Assembly (NCBI RefSeq): GCF_003589925.1 | Contig: NZ_CP032382.1 | Coordinates: 4,464,001-4,528,000 of the forward strand | Length of the DNA stretch: 64,000 nucleotides | Reading direction: 5' to 3' | Origin: Chryseolinea soli | GTDB lineage: Bacteria; Bacteroidota; Bacteroidia; Cytophagales; Cyclobacteriaceae | Shown here: piece after piece, positions 53,563 through 63,900 of the stretch | Layout of the letters: every line of letters starts with the position of its first letter | Numbering within the stretch: position 1 is the stretch's first letter | Made by a program: the position numbers and the translations under genes | Notes under the pieces: generated by a model | Told to the model about the DNA's origin: nothing | The model's input: the letters and a program-made list of their open reading frames with translations, nothing else | Database searches by the model: none

Positions 53563-53771
53563 GCGCGGTAGGGTCGGAAGAACAGTCCTTGCCAAAATAA
53601 TCAAATTAAAGACTGCACAGACAACGGACGCGATGCTTATTTTATTGCCGGTAGCCGGCCCTATTGGCCATGGTCCGGGTGTCTTGTTTTGGGTGGCGGA
53701 GGTCTCGATTATTTAACAATAACTTAAACCCGGCGGCGCACGCGGTTGACCGTGAATCACTATCTTTTTGG

Positions 53772-55736
53772 ATGTTCACTTCCTTCCGGCAACGGCTGCT
53801 CTTTTGTTTTTCGCTCATCCTCGGCGCAAGCTTTCTGATCGTGATCCTCACGCACTATCATCAATTGGCCCGGGAAAAGATATCGCGTTCCACGGCCCTC
53901 ATCGAATCGGCCTATGTGTTGATGTTGAAAGACATCAACATCAAGAGCGACCTGTTCAACCAGGATGTTCACCAACCCGCTTTTTTTGAAACCCGGACCA
54001 GCCCAAACTTGCGGGATCATCAGCGGATGAAAGACTCCATCGAACTGACCCTGGACGCCGCCATCGCTTCATTCCAGCATTTGCCCTACACGATGGATTC
54101 GGGATTGTATGTTGTGGAGCGACAACTCAAAGGATCGGAAGCACTCTTCGACACCCTGACCGCGCTCCTGCTGGATCGCGGCTACAAAGACTACAATCTC
54201 GAAGGCGCCATGCGCCGTCACATTCATTGGTTGGAAAACCACCACGCCATTCCCGCCGATAAGATGTTGAGCCTGCGCCGGCACGAAAAAGATTATATTA
54301 TCCGGCAGGAACCCGAATATGTTATGAAGCTCAACGCGATGGTGACCGACCTCATGAAGCGTTACCCGTCCTCTTCCGACTCAGCCGCGGTTCACCTGGC
54401 CGGCTACCGCGACCGGTTCAATGAAATGGTAGCCCTCGAGACAAGGATGGGCCTGCGCAACAACTCCGGTTTGAAACGGCAGATGGACGACAAGCTCAAA
54501 GCGATCGGTCATTCCCTGAACCAGGTGGTGATCGAGGCGCAGGCACGCGAGAAGGAAAGTTTAACACAACTCAATCGCCTGTTTCTATTTCTCTCGTTGC
54601 TTCTGGTGATGCTGAGTGTCGTGGCCAGCTTTATCATCGCCCGGCGGATCACGCGACCGCTCACGGAGCTTACGGAATTCATCACCCGTTTCATCGACAG
54701 TCAATTCACCGTGGAGGAAAAAGCGCCGACCGTGCGCACAAAGGATGAGATCGGCAAGCTGGCCGCGAACTTTACGTTGCTGAAAGATGAGGTGATCAGT
54801 CACCTGAAATTTTTCAAACAAAAAGTAGATGAGCGAACCGCAGAATTAAACCACGCCAATCAACGGCTCCTGGCTATCAACGAAGCGAACGCGCGCTTTG
54901 TGCCGACGCCGTTCCTGAAGTTCCTGGGAAAAAATTCGATCGAGGAAGTAGGTCCCGGCGACCAGGTGCATGGCGAGATGACCGTGCTGTTCACCGACAT
55001 CCGGGCGTTCACCAATTTATCGGAAACGTTAAGCCCGCAGGAGAACTTCGATTTTGTCAATACCTACCTGCGCGAGATGGTTCCCGTCATTGAGCGCCAC
55101 AAGGGCTTTATCGATAAATTTATTGGCGACACCATCATGGCTATTTTCCCCGACTCGCCCGACGGCGCCGTCGATGCTGCGCTGGATTTTTCGAAGGCCA
55201 TCGCCCGCTTCAACGAGCATTTGCGGGCGAAGAACATCGCGCCTATCGCGATTGGCACGGGCATTCACACCGGCAAGTTGGTGTTGGGCACCATCGGCAA
55301 CGCGAACCGGCTGGAGACGACGGTCATCTCCGATGCCGTGAACATCGCTTCCCGCCTGGAAGGCCTCTGCAAGCATTATCATGCGTCCATCATTGTTTCG
55401 GACGACACGCTCGTCAAGGCCAACGCGCTCAGCAAACGCAATTTCCGCTACCTGGACGATGTGCGCGTGAAGGGAAAGCTGAAATCGATCCGCGTTTTTG
55501 AAGTGTTGGACCCTGAAAAAGACAGTCTCAAAATTTCATACCTCACGCACTATGAGAGCGGCATCGCCCGCATGAAGGCCGGCGATCATGAAGAGGCCCG
55601 CCAGATCTTCGCGGCCCTTCATCAAAAAAATCCCGCCGACGGCCTGCTCTCCCTTCTTCTGCAGCGCTGTGAGAAGCGAGCCGAGCACGGGCCTTCGCTG
55701 CCCTGGGATGGTGTCGAGATCATGCACGTGAAATGA
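53772..55736 (+). CDS. Membrane-bound class III adenylate cyclase
   Basis: 654 residues from the Met at 53772 (MFTSFRQRLLFCFSLILG). TM1, a ~240-residue periplasmic domain, TM2 (LFLFLSLLLVMLSVVASFIIA), HAMP (RRITRPLTELTEFITRFIDS) and a C-terminal class III cyclase domain: metal Asp409 in LFTDIRAF and Asp453 in FIGDTIMA, adenine-selecting Lys449 and Asp521, and transition-state Arg528 in NIASRLEGL. A C-terminal tail (KISYLTHYESGIARMKAGDHEEARQIFAALHQKN) resembles a TPR. Makes cAMP. Overlaps the downstream transhydrogenase gene by ATGA (55733). Confidence 0.95.
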   Translation: MFTSFRQRLLFCFSLILGASFLIVILTHYHQLAREKISRSTALIESAYVLMLKDINIKSDLFNQDVHQPAFFETRTSPNLRDHQRMKDSIELTLDAAIASFQHLPYTMDSGLYVVERQLKGSEALFDTLTALLLDRGYKDYNLEGAMRRHIHWLENHHAIPADKMLSLRRHEKDYIIRQEPEYVMKLNAMVTDLMKRYPSSSDSAAVHLAGYRDRFNEMVALETRMGLRNNSGLKRQMDDKLKAIGHSLNQVVIEAQAREKESLTQLNRLFLFLSLLLVMLSVVASFIIARRITRPLTELTEFITRFIDSQFTVEEKAPTVRTKDEIGKLAANFTLLKDEVISHLKFFKQKVDERTAELNHANQRLLAINEANARFVPTPFLKFLGKNSIEEVGPGDQVHGEMTVLFTDIRAFTNLSETLSPQENFDFVNTYLREMVPVIERHKGFIDKFIGDTIMAIFPDSPDGAVDAALDFSKAIARFNEHLRAKNIAPIAIGTGIHTGKLVLGTIGNANRLETTVISDAVNIASRLEGLCKHYHASIIVSDDTLVKANALSKRNFRYLDDVRVKGKLKSIRVFEVLDPEKDSLKISYLTHYESGIARMKAGDHEEARQIFAALHQKNPADGLLSLLLQRCEKRAEHGPSLPWDGVEIMHVK

Positions 55737-57166
55737 CCAACGCCTACGACCTTGTGGTGATCGGATCGGGGCCGGCCGGCGAGAAGGCGGCGGTGAAGGC
55801 TGCCTACTTCAATCACCGCGTGGCCCTCATAGAGCGAGAGAAAGTTTTTGGAGGTGCAGGCATTCAAACCGGCACGCTGCCTTCGAAGACCTTGAAGGAA
55901 ACAGCGCTTTACTTATCGGGTGTTTACAATAAAGGCATCTTTAGCATCAACCGCGAACTGGCCGGGAATGCGGGCATACAGGATTTTATGTACCGGAAGA
56001 ACCTGGTCACGCACCGGGCAGCCAACGAAGTCGAACGCAATCTGAAACGTCATGATGTGACCGTGTATCACGGGCAGGCTGAATTTGTGGATGCCCATAC
56101 ATTGTCGGTCACCAGCGAATCGGGTGTGAAAATTGTTTACGCGCATCACATCCTGGTGGCAACCGGTTCTTACCCGTTTCATCCGCCGGCTATTCCTTTT
56201 GATGGTGTGCGGGTTCATGATTCCGATACCATTCTCAATATCGATCGTTTTCCGAAATCACTTTGTGTGCTGGGCGCGGGCGTGATCGGCTGCGAATACG
56301 CTACGCTTTTTGCCGCGATGGGCATCACGACCTACGTGGTGAACAACAGCGATAAAATACTCGGCTTCCTCGACCACGAGATCGCCGACGGCCTGGTGGA
56401 ACGCATGAAGAATGCCGGCATTTCCATTTTGTTCAATAACGGTGTCGGTCCTTTTGAAGTGCCCGCTGATCACGACAAGCCCCTAACCATTCCGTTGCAA
56501 AATGGAGAAGTACTTCACGTGGACATGTTTCTCTTTGCCGCCGGGCGAAGTGGCAATATCCGTGGGTTGCATTGCGAAAGGGCAGGCATTGCGATAGGTC
56601 AGCGCGAGACCATCGTAGTGAATGCCCATTATCAAACCAACGTACCGCATATCTACGCCGTGGGTGATGTGATCGGGTTTCCAGCGCTGGCCAGCATCAG
56701 CATGGAGCAAGGACGCGTTGCCGTGTCACATATGTTCCAAACGCACGACTTGGAAAACCTTTCACAGATTTTTCCTTATGGAATTTACACGGTGCCGGAA
56801 GTGTCAATGGTGGGTCTCACCGAAGAGCAGGCAAAGCGTGAGGGCATTTCCTATGGCACGGGCTATTGCTACTACCGCGACACCTTGCGCGGCGAGATCC
56901 TGGGAGACCAGGACAACGGTTTTTTAAAACTCGTCTTCGAGACGTCGACACATGTTATTCTGGGGGTTCACATTATGGGATATATGGCCACCGAGATCAT
57001 CCACTTCGGCTTGTGTGCGGTGAAAGATAAACGAACCCTCAACGAGATCATCGCCACGGTGTTCAACTATCCAACGTTGCACGACCTGTACAAATATGCC
57101 TGCTATGATGGGTTGGGAAGCCTGGCCGGGAAGAAGATAAAGAAGGCGGGAGAAATCAAGCGTTGA
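55733..57166 (+). CDS. sthA: SthA-type soluble pyridine nucleotide transhydrogenase / flavoprotein
   Basis: 477 residues. FAD-binding VVIGSGPAGEKAAVKAA, a first redox-site region FGGAGIQTGTLPSKTLKE that lacks the two Cys of dihydrolipoamide-type enzymes as SthA does, NAD(P)-binding GAGVIGCEYATLFAA, second FAD motif IYAVGDVIGFPALASISMEQGR, and the C-terminal dimerisation domain with FNYPTLHDLYKYA. SthA interconverts NADPH and NADH. Translationally coupled to the adenylate cyclase, an uncommon pairing. Confidence 0.88.
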   Translation: MTNAYDLVVIGSGPAGEKAAVKAAYFNHRVALIEREKVFGGAGIQTGTLPSKTLKETALYLSGVYNKGIFSINRELAGNAGIQDFMYRKNLVTHRAANEVERNLKRHDVTVYHGQAEFVDAHTLSVTSESGVKIVYAHHILVATGSYPFHPPAIPFDGVRVHDSDTILNIDRFPKSLCVLGAGVIGCEYATLFAAMGITTYVVNNSDKILGFLDHEIADGLVERMKNAGISILFNNGVGPFEVPADHDKPLTIPLQNGEVLHVDMFLFAAGRSGNIRGLHCERAGIAIGQRETIVVNAHYQTNVPHIYAVGDVIGFPALASISMEQGRVAVSHMFQTHDLENLSQIFPYGIYTVPEVSMVGLTEEQAKREGISYGTGYCYYRDTLRGEILGDQDNGFLKLVFETSTHVILGVHIMGYMATEIIHFGLCAVKDKRTLNEIIATVFNYPTLHDLYKYACYDGLGSLAGKKIKKAGEIKR

Positions 57167-57212
57167 TCCGGTCGTAGGGATGGCTTTTGCTGGAAAAGTC
57201 AGTACATAGAAA

Positions 57213-57234
57213 AGGCTGCGTTTTACGGCAGCCT
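57213..57234 (-). terminator. Terminator of the aminotransferase gene
   Basis: A 7-bp stem (aggctgc / gcagcct) with an 8-nt loop followed on the minus strand by a T-rich stretch (ttttct), about 50 nt after the stop at 57282. Confidence 0.7.
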
Positions 57235-57281
57235 CTTCAAATCTGAACCAATAATCTAATGACCTCTTTAACGGCGGTTGC

Positions 57282-58634
57282 TTAAAGTTTGTTTCGGTCA
57301 AACGCATTTTCAAGGGCAGTCACGATCAGGTCGCATTCATCTTTCGTGATGGTTAACGCCGGGCGAAGGGTAAGTATGTTTCCCTCGATCACTTTGAAGG
57401 CCACGCCTTGCTCCAAACAATCATACATGATTTGTTCTGCGTACGCTGTTGCACGTGCTTTGTTCTGTGGATCACGGACCAGGTCGATCCCGAGATGCAA
57501 TCCTTTTCCCGCCACATTACCCACAACGGGAAAGCGTGTTTTTAATGCTGTCAGTTTTTCAAACAAATAGTCTCCGAGTAGTGCTGCGTTGGCCACCAGT
57601 TTATTTTCCTGGATGTACTCAATCGCGGCAAGCCCCGCAGCCGAACACAATGGATTTTTTTCGTGGGTGAAATGGCCGATCGAGCGGTGTTGCAGGACGT
57701 TGAACTTCTCTTTGGTGACAATGCCCGCGAAGGGGAGAAGACCACCGCCAAGAGACTTTCCAAGCACCAGGACATCGGGTGTGACGTAGTGCTCGCAGGC
57801 GAACCACTTGCCCGTCCGGCCAAAGCCTTCAATGATTTCGTCGAAGATCAACAGGATGTTGTGACGGTCGCAAATTTCCCGGATCTGTCGCCAGTAATAT
57901 TCCGACGGCACCACCGGCGTGGAGGAGATCGGTTCAGCGATGATCGCCGCGATGTCGGGATGACGTTGCAAGATAACTTTTAGCTGACGCAGGTATGCTT
58001 CATCAATCGCCTGCTGATCGGTCAGCGCCCAGGGGTTGCGATAGTAGTTGGGGAACTCGATGTGAAATGCGCCGGGGATCATGGGGCCTTGGCCGGTAGA
58101 GAAATGTTCTTCACCACCAAGGCTCGATGCCTGGAAGCCGTTGCCATGGTAGGAATCCCAGAAGGAAATGGTTTTCCATTTTCCCGTAACATGTTTGGCC
58201 AAGGCCACGGCCATTTCGATGGCTTCCGACCCCCCTGGACAAAACAGAACGCGCGTCAATTCGGGCGGCGTCACTTCCACCAACTTTTTAGCAAGCTTAA
58301 CCGCGGGAATGTTGGTGTAGCGCCGGGGTGTGAAGGCAAGGTGTTCGCGCAGCTGTTTAATGACTGCTTCGATGACATCCGGATTGGAGAAGCCTGCGTT
58401 ATGCACGCCGTTGCCATGGAGATCGAGATAGCGTTTGCCACGGAGATCTTCGATGTAGGCGCCTTCGGTTTTTGTCAACACGTTCATGACCGGCGTAGAC
58501 AAAGCCTGGTGCAAAAAATACTGGGCATCCTGGTCAAGCCAGTACCGGGTGTGTTCGTCGAGGGTGGCAATGTAGGCCGCGCGAAGATCGCCGGTGTTGA
58601 TGTCGCCTTGTTCTCTTGAAATTTCAGCGTCCAT
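57282..58634 (-). CDS. Class III aminotransferase-fold PLP enzyme
   Basis: 450 residues, cytoplasmic, PLP-dependent with catalytic Lys293 in VLGKSLGGGLLP. Other landmarks: YLDLHGNGVHNAGFSNPDV, RYTNIPAVKLAKKL, FCPGGSEAIEMAVALAKH, DSYHGNGFQASSLGGEEHF, IAEPISSTPVVPSEYYWRQIREICDRHNILLIFDEI, HYTHEKNPLCSAAGLAAIEY-like block and the ending NILTLRPALTITKDEC. The closest pattern I recall is the phosphonate-pathway lyase PbfA ((R)-1-hydroxy-2-aminoethylphosphonate ammonia-lyase) and ethanolamine-phosphate phospho-lyases, which are aminotransferase-fold lyases. A true transaminase is also possible. It starts 17 nt after the phosphatase-superfamily gene, probably co-transcribed. Confidence 0.85.
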   Translation of the reverse strand: MDAEISREQGDINTGDLRAAYIATLDEHTRYWLDQDAQYFLHQALSTPVMNVLTKTEGAYIEDLRGKRYLDLHGNGVHNAGFSNPDVIEAVIKQLREHLAFTPRRYTNIPAVKLAKKLVEVTPPELTRVLFCPGGSEAIEMAVALAKHVTGKWKTISFWDSYHGNGFQASSLGGEEHFSTGQGPMIPGAFHIEFPNYYRNPWALTDQQAIDEAYLRQLKVILQRHPDIAAIIAEPISSTPVVPSEYYWRQIREICDRHNILLIFDEIIEGFGRTGKWFACEHYVTPDVLVLGKSLGGGLLPFAGIVTKEKFNVLQHRSIGHFTHEKNPLCSAAGLAAIEYIQENKLVANAALLGDYLFEKLTALKTRFPVVGNVAGKGLHLGIDLVRDPQNKARATAYAEQIMYDCLEQGVAFKVIEGNILTLRPALTITKDECDLIVTALENAFDRNKL

Positions 58635-58651
58635 GGAGAATGCTTTGAAGA

Positions 58652-60337
58652 TTAATTTAGATAGAGTACGTCGGCCGGAATTATTTGCTTGGTGATGCCG
58701 GGCCCCTTGTAGAAGACATCGATCCAGCTTCCGCCGCCTTCGTTGAAATAGGTTACCGTGATCGGGTGCAGGCCGACGGGCAACGTCACTTTGCCGCTTC
58801 TTTCCAGGGTGCCGTGGCCGCCGTCGTTGTCCACTACTTCCTGGTGGTTGATGTAGAGTTTGCTGCCGTCGTCGGATGCGGTGTAGAACGTATATTCTCC
58901 AGGTGTATTAATTTTCAGGTGACTCTCGAATTTGACCGCAAACTGAGTATCGCGGTGGCGAATGGAATCGACTCTGAATTCGTAGAGCTTTCCGCTCGAC
59001 AGGGCGTGGATCTTTTCGAAGGCGGGCAACTTGTGCCAGTCGCTGCCCTCGTAGTAACTGTAGCGCGTGCCTTGAGGACGGTGGCTGTCGACCAACCTAA
59101 AGTAGCCTTTTGCGATCGCGCTTTCTTTGGCTTGTGAAAAACTTTTTGCTTTTAAGACAGCACTGTGTTCCAAAGAGAAGGGTCCGTTGTAAAGGGATGA
59201 TGTGCGGCTTGGATCGCTTCCATCGAGGGTGTACCGGATGGTGTCGTCGGGTTGGCCGGGTTGAATTTCTACTACCGGTTTCTTATCGATGAATAAACCG
59301 CCTGCGGGATTATTGAGTTTCGCTGCGGGCAGAATGATGGGCGCGCGCAGTTCTTCTTGTTTTACTTTTGCCACTTCGTCGGGGAAACCTTCGAACGCGC
59401 TTTTCACCGGTTTGCCAATCCAGAAGTGCGGCGGTTCAACATGTAATGCGAACGCTACGGTGGCGGCGTTGTCGTATTGAAATACGGGATATTTGATCTC
59501 GTGATTTTTCTTTACGGACTTGCCATAGAGGATGAAGGGAATTTCAATTTCAGCAAGCGTCTCGCCTCCGTGTCCCTTCCCAATGCCGCCGTGATCGGCC
59601 GTGACGATAAACAAGGTTTGGGCATACGTTCCGGCAAGCTTGGAGGCATCAATGATTTTTCCCAACAGGGAGTCGGCACGGCTGACGGCTTTGTAGTATT
59701 GTGGCGTTCCATGACCGTAGGTGTGACCCGCGTGGTCAACGTGATCCATATGCACAAACGTAAGCACCGGTTTTTTTGCTTTGATGTAGGCCACGGCTTT
59801 GTTGGCGGCATCCTCTTCGCCATCAGCGTCAATTGCATAATTGACGGCGCTGTGTTCGAACAGCCGGCCAAAACCATCCCAGTCATAGATCACGGCAATT
59901 TCCGCATCGGGCTTTGCCTTGCGAACGACGCTGAAGATGGTGGGCGAGATGCCCTCTTCTCCGGCCACGACCGTGGGCAGCGTAAAGTCATCCCGTTCCC
60001 ACTCGTTGGAGGTGATGCCATGTTGCTCGGGGCCAACGCCCATGATCATCGTGGCCCAATTGGTGCTGCTGGTCGTGGGCAATACCGCACGGGCGTGCAT
60101 CGTGTGGGATCCATGCTCCATAAAGTAGTGCATGTTCGGACTCTCTGCGTGCAGCACACCGTCGGGACTCATGCCATCGACACCGATGATGATAATGTGT
60201 TCAATGCCCGCTACCGACGGATTACTCTCCGGCGATGATGTACACGCCGAGGCGATCGCCAGGAGCATAAACCAGCAAATGTTTTTGGGTGCGTATGCTT
60301 TTGATCGACTTCTTGTTTTTTGTAGTGTAATGTTCAT
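58652..60337 (-). CDS. Alkaline-phosphatase-superfamily phosphodiesterase lipoprotein with PA14 domain
   Basis: 561 residues. Lipoprotein signal (FMLLAIASAC). Residues ~45-330 are a type I phosphodiesterase/nucleotide-pyrophosphatase fold: IIIIGVDGMSPDG (metal Asp), VLPTTSSTNWATMIMG (nucleophile Thr/Ser), VHMDHVDHAGHTYGHG and VTADHGGIGKGHGG (metal Asp/His). Then a chitobiase-C-like strand region (YTLDGSDPSRTSSLYNGPF) and a C-terminal PA14 domain (GEYTFYTASDDGSKLYINHQEVVDNDGGHG, GLHPITVTYFNEGGGSWIDVFYKGP). Releases phosphate or phosphoalcohols outside the inner membrane; substrate unknown. The PA14 domain implies a carbohydrate-containing target. Confidence 0.88.
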   Translation of the reverse strand: MNITLQKTRSRSKAYAPKNICWFMLLAIASACTSSPESNPSVAGIEHIIIIGVDGMSPDGVLHAESPNMHYFMEHGSHTMHARAVLPTTSSTNWATMIMGVGPEQHGITSNEWERDDFTLPTVVAGEEGISPTIFSVVRKAKPDAEIAVIYDWDGFGRLFEHSAVNYAIDADGEEDAANKAVAYIKAKKPVLTFVHMDHVDHAGHTYGHGTPQYYKAVSRADSLLGKIIDASKLAGTYAQTLFIVTADHGGIGKGHGGETLAEIEIPFILYGKSVKKNHEIKYPVFQYDNAATVAFALHVEPPHFWIGKPVKSAFEGFPDEVAKVKQEELRAPIILPAAKLNNPAGGLFIDKKPVVEIQPGQPDDTIRYTLDGSDPSRTSSLYNGPFSLEHSAVLKAKSFSQAKESAIAKGYFRLVDSHRPQGTRYSYYEGSDWHKLPAFEKIHALSSGKLYEFRVDSIRHRDTQFAVKFESHLKINTPGEYTFYTASDDGSKLYINHQEVVDNDGGHGTLERSGKVTLPVGLHPITVTYFNEGGGSWIDVFYKGPGITKQIIPADVLYLN

Positions 60338-60374
60338 GTTTTTTTTAACTTTTGTTCATCATCCTTCAATGGAG

Positions 60375-60400
60375 AGAGGCCGGTATTTCGACCGGCCTCT
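60375..60400. repeat. 10-bp hairpin without T-tract between lipoprotein and phosphatase genes
   Basis: agaggccggt and accggcctct pair perfectly around a 6-nt loop in the 113-nt space between two same-strand genes. No poly-T, so it may be a processing or stabilising element rather than a full terminator. Confidence 0.55.
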
Positions 60401-60450
60401 GAACCAACTCAATCTAACTTCTCAATCTAAATCGCACACATCGTTAACTT

Positions 60451-60921
60451 CTATGGCGCTATTTTGGTCAAGGTCACACCGTAGTCGCCTACGGTTTTTG
60501 GCCGCCCACCCGAGGGGCCGCTGTAGGTGAATGACAACCGGATGGCATAACCTTCTTTCATGATATCGATGCGGGTAACGGGCTCGATATTGTTCAGGAC
60601 AATGGCCGTGTGGGTGTCATCGGTCCATGACCAGGAGCCGTTATCGCCTTCGAAGAAATAAAGGGCGCCGTCGGCAGCGAATTGGCTGGGGTTGTAGTCA
60701 TCATCGATCCGGAAGGTGAGCACCAGGTCATCTAACACACCGGGTGTCGTTCCGAAAGGAAGCGTGGCGTCTGAAGCCTGCGCCCATTGACCCCGCATGG
60801 ACACCGAAGCTTTCTGCGTATCACTGAGCTGTATATCGGCTTGCGGATCGCCATGCTCATCGCATCCGGCCAGCAGCAGGATGATCGGGAACACGATGCT
60901 TAAATAGGATATTCTTTTCAT
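60451..60921 (-). CDS. Small lipoprotein, SusD-locus type
   Basis: 156 residues: MKRISYLSIVFPIILLLAGC then acidic DEHGD, a surface-export-like signal. The rest is beta-rich (MRGQWAQASDATLPFG, VLTFRIDD, GALYFFEGDNGSWSWTDDTHTAIVLN, YAIRLSFTYSGPSGG), similar in style to lipoproteins that follow susD. It starts 20 nt after the LamG protein stop. Role probably binding; unproven. Confidence 0.65.
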   Translation of the reverse strand: MKRISYLSIVFPIILLLAGCDEHGDPQADIQLSDTQKASVSMRGQWAQASDATLPFGTTPGVLDDLVLTFRIDDDYNPSQFAADGALYFFEGDNGSWSWTDDTHTAIVLNNIEPVTRIDIMKEGYAIRLSFTYSGPSGGRPKTVGDYGVTLTKIAP

Positions 60922-60941
60922 AGCTGTAAATTGAAAGCGTT

Positions 60942-63900
60942 TTACTTGACGATAATGATTTTTATGATCTTCCGGATGTTCGCAGACTCTACCTGCAGCA
61001 GATAGAGTCCTGGTTCATAGGCTGTGTCTACCGTTACCAAACCTTCGGTCTCGCTTTTCTTTTGCGTCCACGATTTCAGGAGCATACCCTGGCTGTTCAG
61101 CAAGCTGAGTTGCAGATCGGCCGCACGGGGCAAGCGATAGGCGAGGGTTACGTTGCCGCCGTTGGTTGGATTGGGATACGCCACAAAGGAAGGCGCATGG
61201 TTTTCCGCCTCGGGCACACCGACAATGATCTCTCCATCGCCACCGGCACCATTGCCTTTGTCTTCGTTGTAGATCTTGCTTACTTCTTGCGGGGTGACTA
61301 CGCGGTTCCAAATCCGGATGTTATCCAGCAAGGAAGAGAAGTCGGCCGAATAAGCACCGGTTCCGTCTTGCATGATCGTGAGCGGCAATCCCGAAGTGAG
61401 GCTGCCGGGAATGAGCGACATATCGTAGGAGTCTTGCGCTGGATCGGTTTGTTTCAATGCGCCATCGAAGTACACATTCATTTTTGCATCGCGATCATAA
61501 GCGACCAACACAAAATGCCAGCTGCCGTCTTTGAGGTTGCCGGTTTGGTTGTCGTCAGCATCCCAATCCAACCGGCCACCATTGCCATCGGAGGTGCTCA
61601 CGGTCCAGTGGTGTGCATCGCTCACATCGGCGTCGTCGAGGCCGACGATGAAACCGCGATTGCCGCCGCTGTCCCAATTTTTGTTGCCGATGATCACCGG
61701 GTCGCTGGGAACAGGAATCAGCGGATTGATCTTCACCCAAAAACCCACGCTGAAATCGTTCGTTCCAAAATCCAACTCCGGCGCCAGGGGAAACTGGGCA
61801 TGCGCCCGGGCAGGGAACAGCGCCACATCGCCGCGATCGGGATCTTTGATAAACTGCGCGGGTTCGGCGCCCGCGTCAGCCGCGTTGATGCCATGGCCAC
61901 TGAAGTCGGCGAGGTTGCTGTTCAAGGGAAGGAATACCGTGGCCTCATAAGGCTTGTCGGCAGGGTTGTACATCGCCGCCACTTCGGCGGCGGTCAGCAC
62001 TTTGTCTTTCCAGAGGCGCAAGTCGTCGAGACGGGCGGCGAAGTCAGCCGGGTAGGCGCCCGTGCCGTCCTGCATGATCGTCAACGGATGGGCTGGGGTG
62101 AGTGAGCCTGGGATGAGTGTCATGTCGTAGGAGTCCGGTGCGGGGTCCGACTGATGGAGCAAGCCGTCGAGATACACGTTGAGCTTGGCGTCGCGGTCGA
62201 AGGCTACGGCCACAAAGTGCCATTTGCCGTCTTTGAGGTTGGCCGTCTGGTTGTCGTCCGCATCCCAATCCAGCCGGCTACCGTCGCCGTCGGATACGCT
62301 CACGGTCCAGTGATGGGCATCCGGCGAATCGGCATCGTCAAGACCGATGATGAAGCCGCGGTTGCCGCCGCTGTCCCAATCCTTGTTGCCGAAGATCACC
62401 GGATCGCTGGGCACCGGTGTGGCGGCATCGATCTTCACCCAGAAGGCCACGCTGAAGTTGCCTGTGCCGATGTCCAGCTTTGGATCGAGCGGGAACTGTG
62501 CATACGCCTCTGCTGGAAAGTTGGCGACCTTGCCGCGCTCTGCATCGTCGATAAAGGTTGTGGCTACAGTGCCTTTGTCCGTGGCATCGAGGCCGTGACC
62601 GGTGGCATCTTTCAAATCACTATCAAAAGGCAAATAGGCATCGGCACCATACGAAAGGTCGTCTTCGGGTTTCGCAGGAACAAATGCATACACCGCAGCA
62701 ATTTCTCCGGCGCTCAATGCCTTGCCTTTCCAGATGCGCACATCGTCCAGCCAGGCGGCGAAGTCTTGACCATAATGTCCGGTGCCGTCCTGCATAATGG
62801 TAAGCGGCAGACCGGCGTCCATGTTGCCCGTGATCAGCGTAAGGTCTTTGGAGTTTGCCGCGGCATCCGTTTGTTTCAATGCGCCGTCGACGTAGACATT
62901 CATCGTGGCCTGACGATCGAAAGCAACGGCCACAAAGTGCCAGGTGCCGTCCACCAGGTTGGGAGCGTCGTTCTTGCTGGCGGCCCAATCCAGGCGAGTG
63001 CCGGCACCGGCGGCGGTGTTCACCTTCCATAAGTCGGACGTCGGGTCATCTGCGTTGTTGAGCGAAACCACAAAGCCGGCGTTGCCACCGCTATCCCAAT
63101 CCTTGTTGCTGATGATCGACGGGTCGCTGCCGGGGATGGTGGTATCATCTATCTTGATCCAAAAGGCAACCGTAAAATCTTCCGTGCTCAAATCGAGCGC
63201 TGGATCCAGCGGAAGCGTTGCGTGTGCCGCCGCCGGGAAGTTGGCCACCATGCCGCGGTCGGCGTCATTGTCGAAGGATGTATGGGCGGTGCCGGCGTCC
63301 GTGGCATTCAAACCGTTGCCGCTGGCGTCGTTCAGGTCACCATCGAAGGGCAGGTACACCGTAGCACCCAACGCTGGGTCTATGTGATAGCCGTTGTCGT
63401 TGAGGTCGGTAACTTCAGCGGCCGTGAGCACGCGGCTGTAGATCAGGATGTCGTCCAGGAAGGCTTCGAAGTCGGAGCCATAGTGACCGGTAGCATCCTG
63501 CATGATGGTGAAGGGCAACGCGTCGGGAGCAAGATCGCCCGGGATCAGCGTCATGTCTTTCGAGCTGGGCGATGCATCGGTTTGTTTTAAAACGCCATCC
63601 ATATAAACGTTCATGGTGCCATCGCGATCGAACGTGACGGCCACAAAGTGCCAGGTGGCATCGACTAAGGTGGCCGCGCCGTTCTGATCTGCCTCCCAAT
63701 CCAACCGTTGGCCATTGTGATCGGAGGCGTTTACTTTCCAGCGGTGACCAGCGGCATCATCGGCGTCGTGAAGCGACACCACGAATCCTGTGTTTCCACC
63801 ACTATCCCAATCTTTGTTCCCGAGAATGGCCGGGTCGCTGGTGGGAATGGTGGTGTTGTCGATCCTGATCCAGAAGGCAACCGAAAAATCGTTGGTACCA

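Noticed and set aside
61062..63032. Long plus-strand open frames opposite the LamG repeats
   Set aside because: They repeat in step with the LamG units and only mirror the codon bias of the real minus-strand gene.
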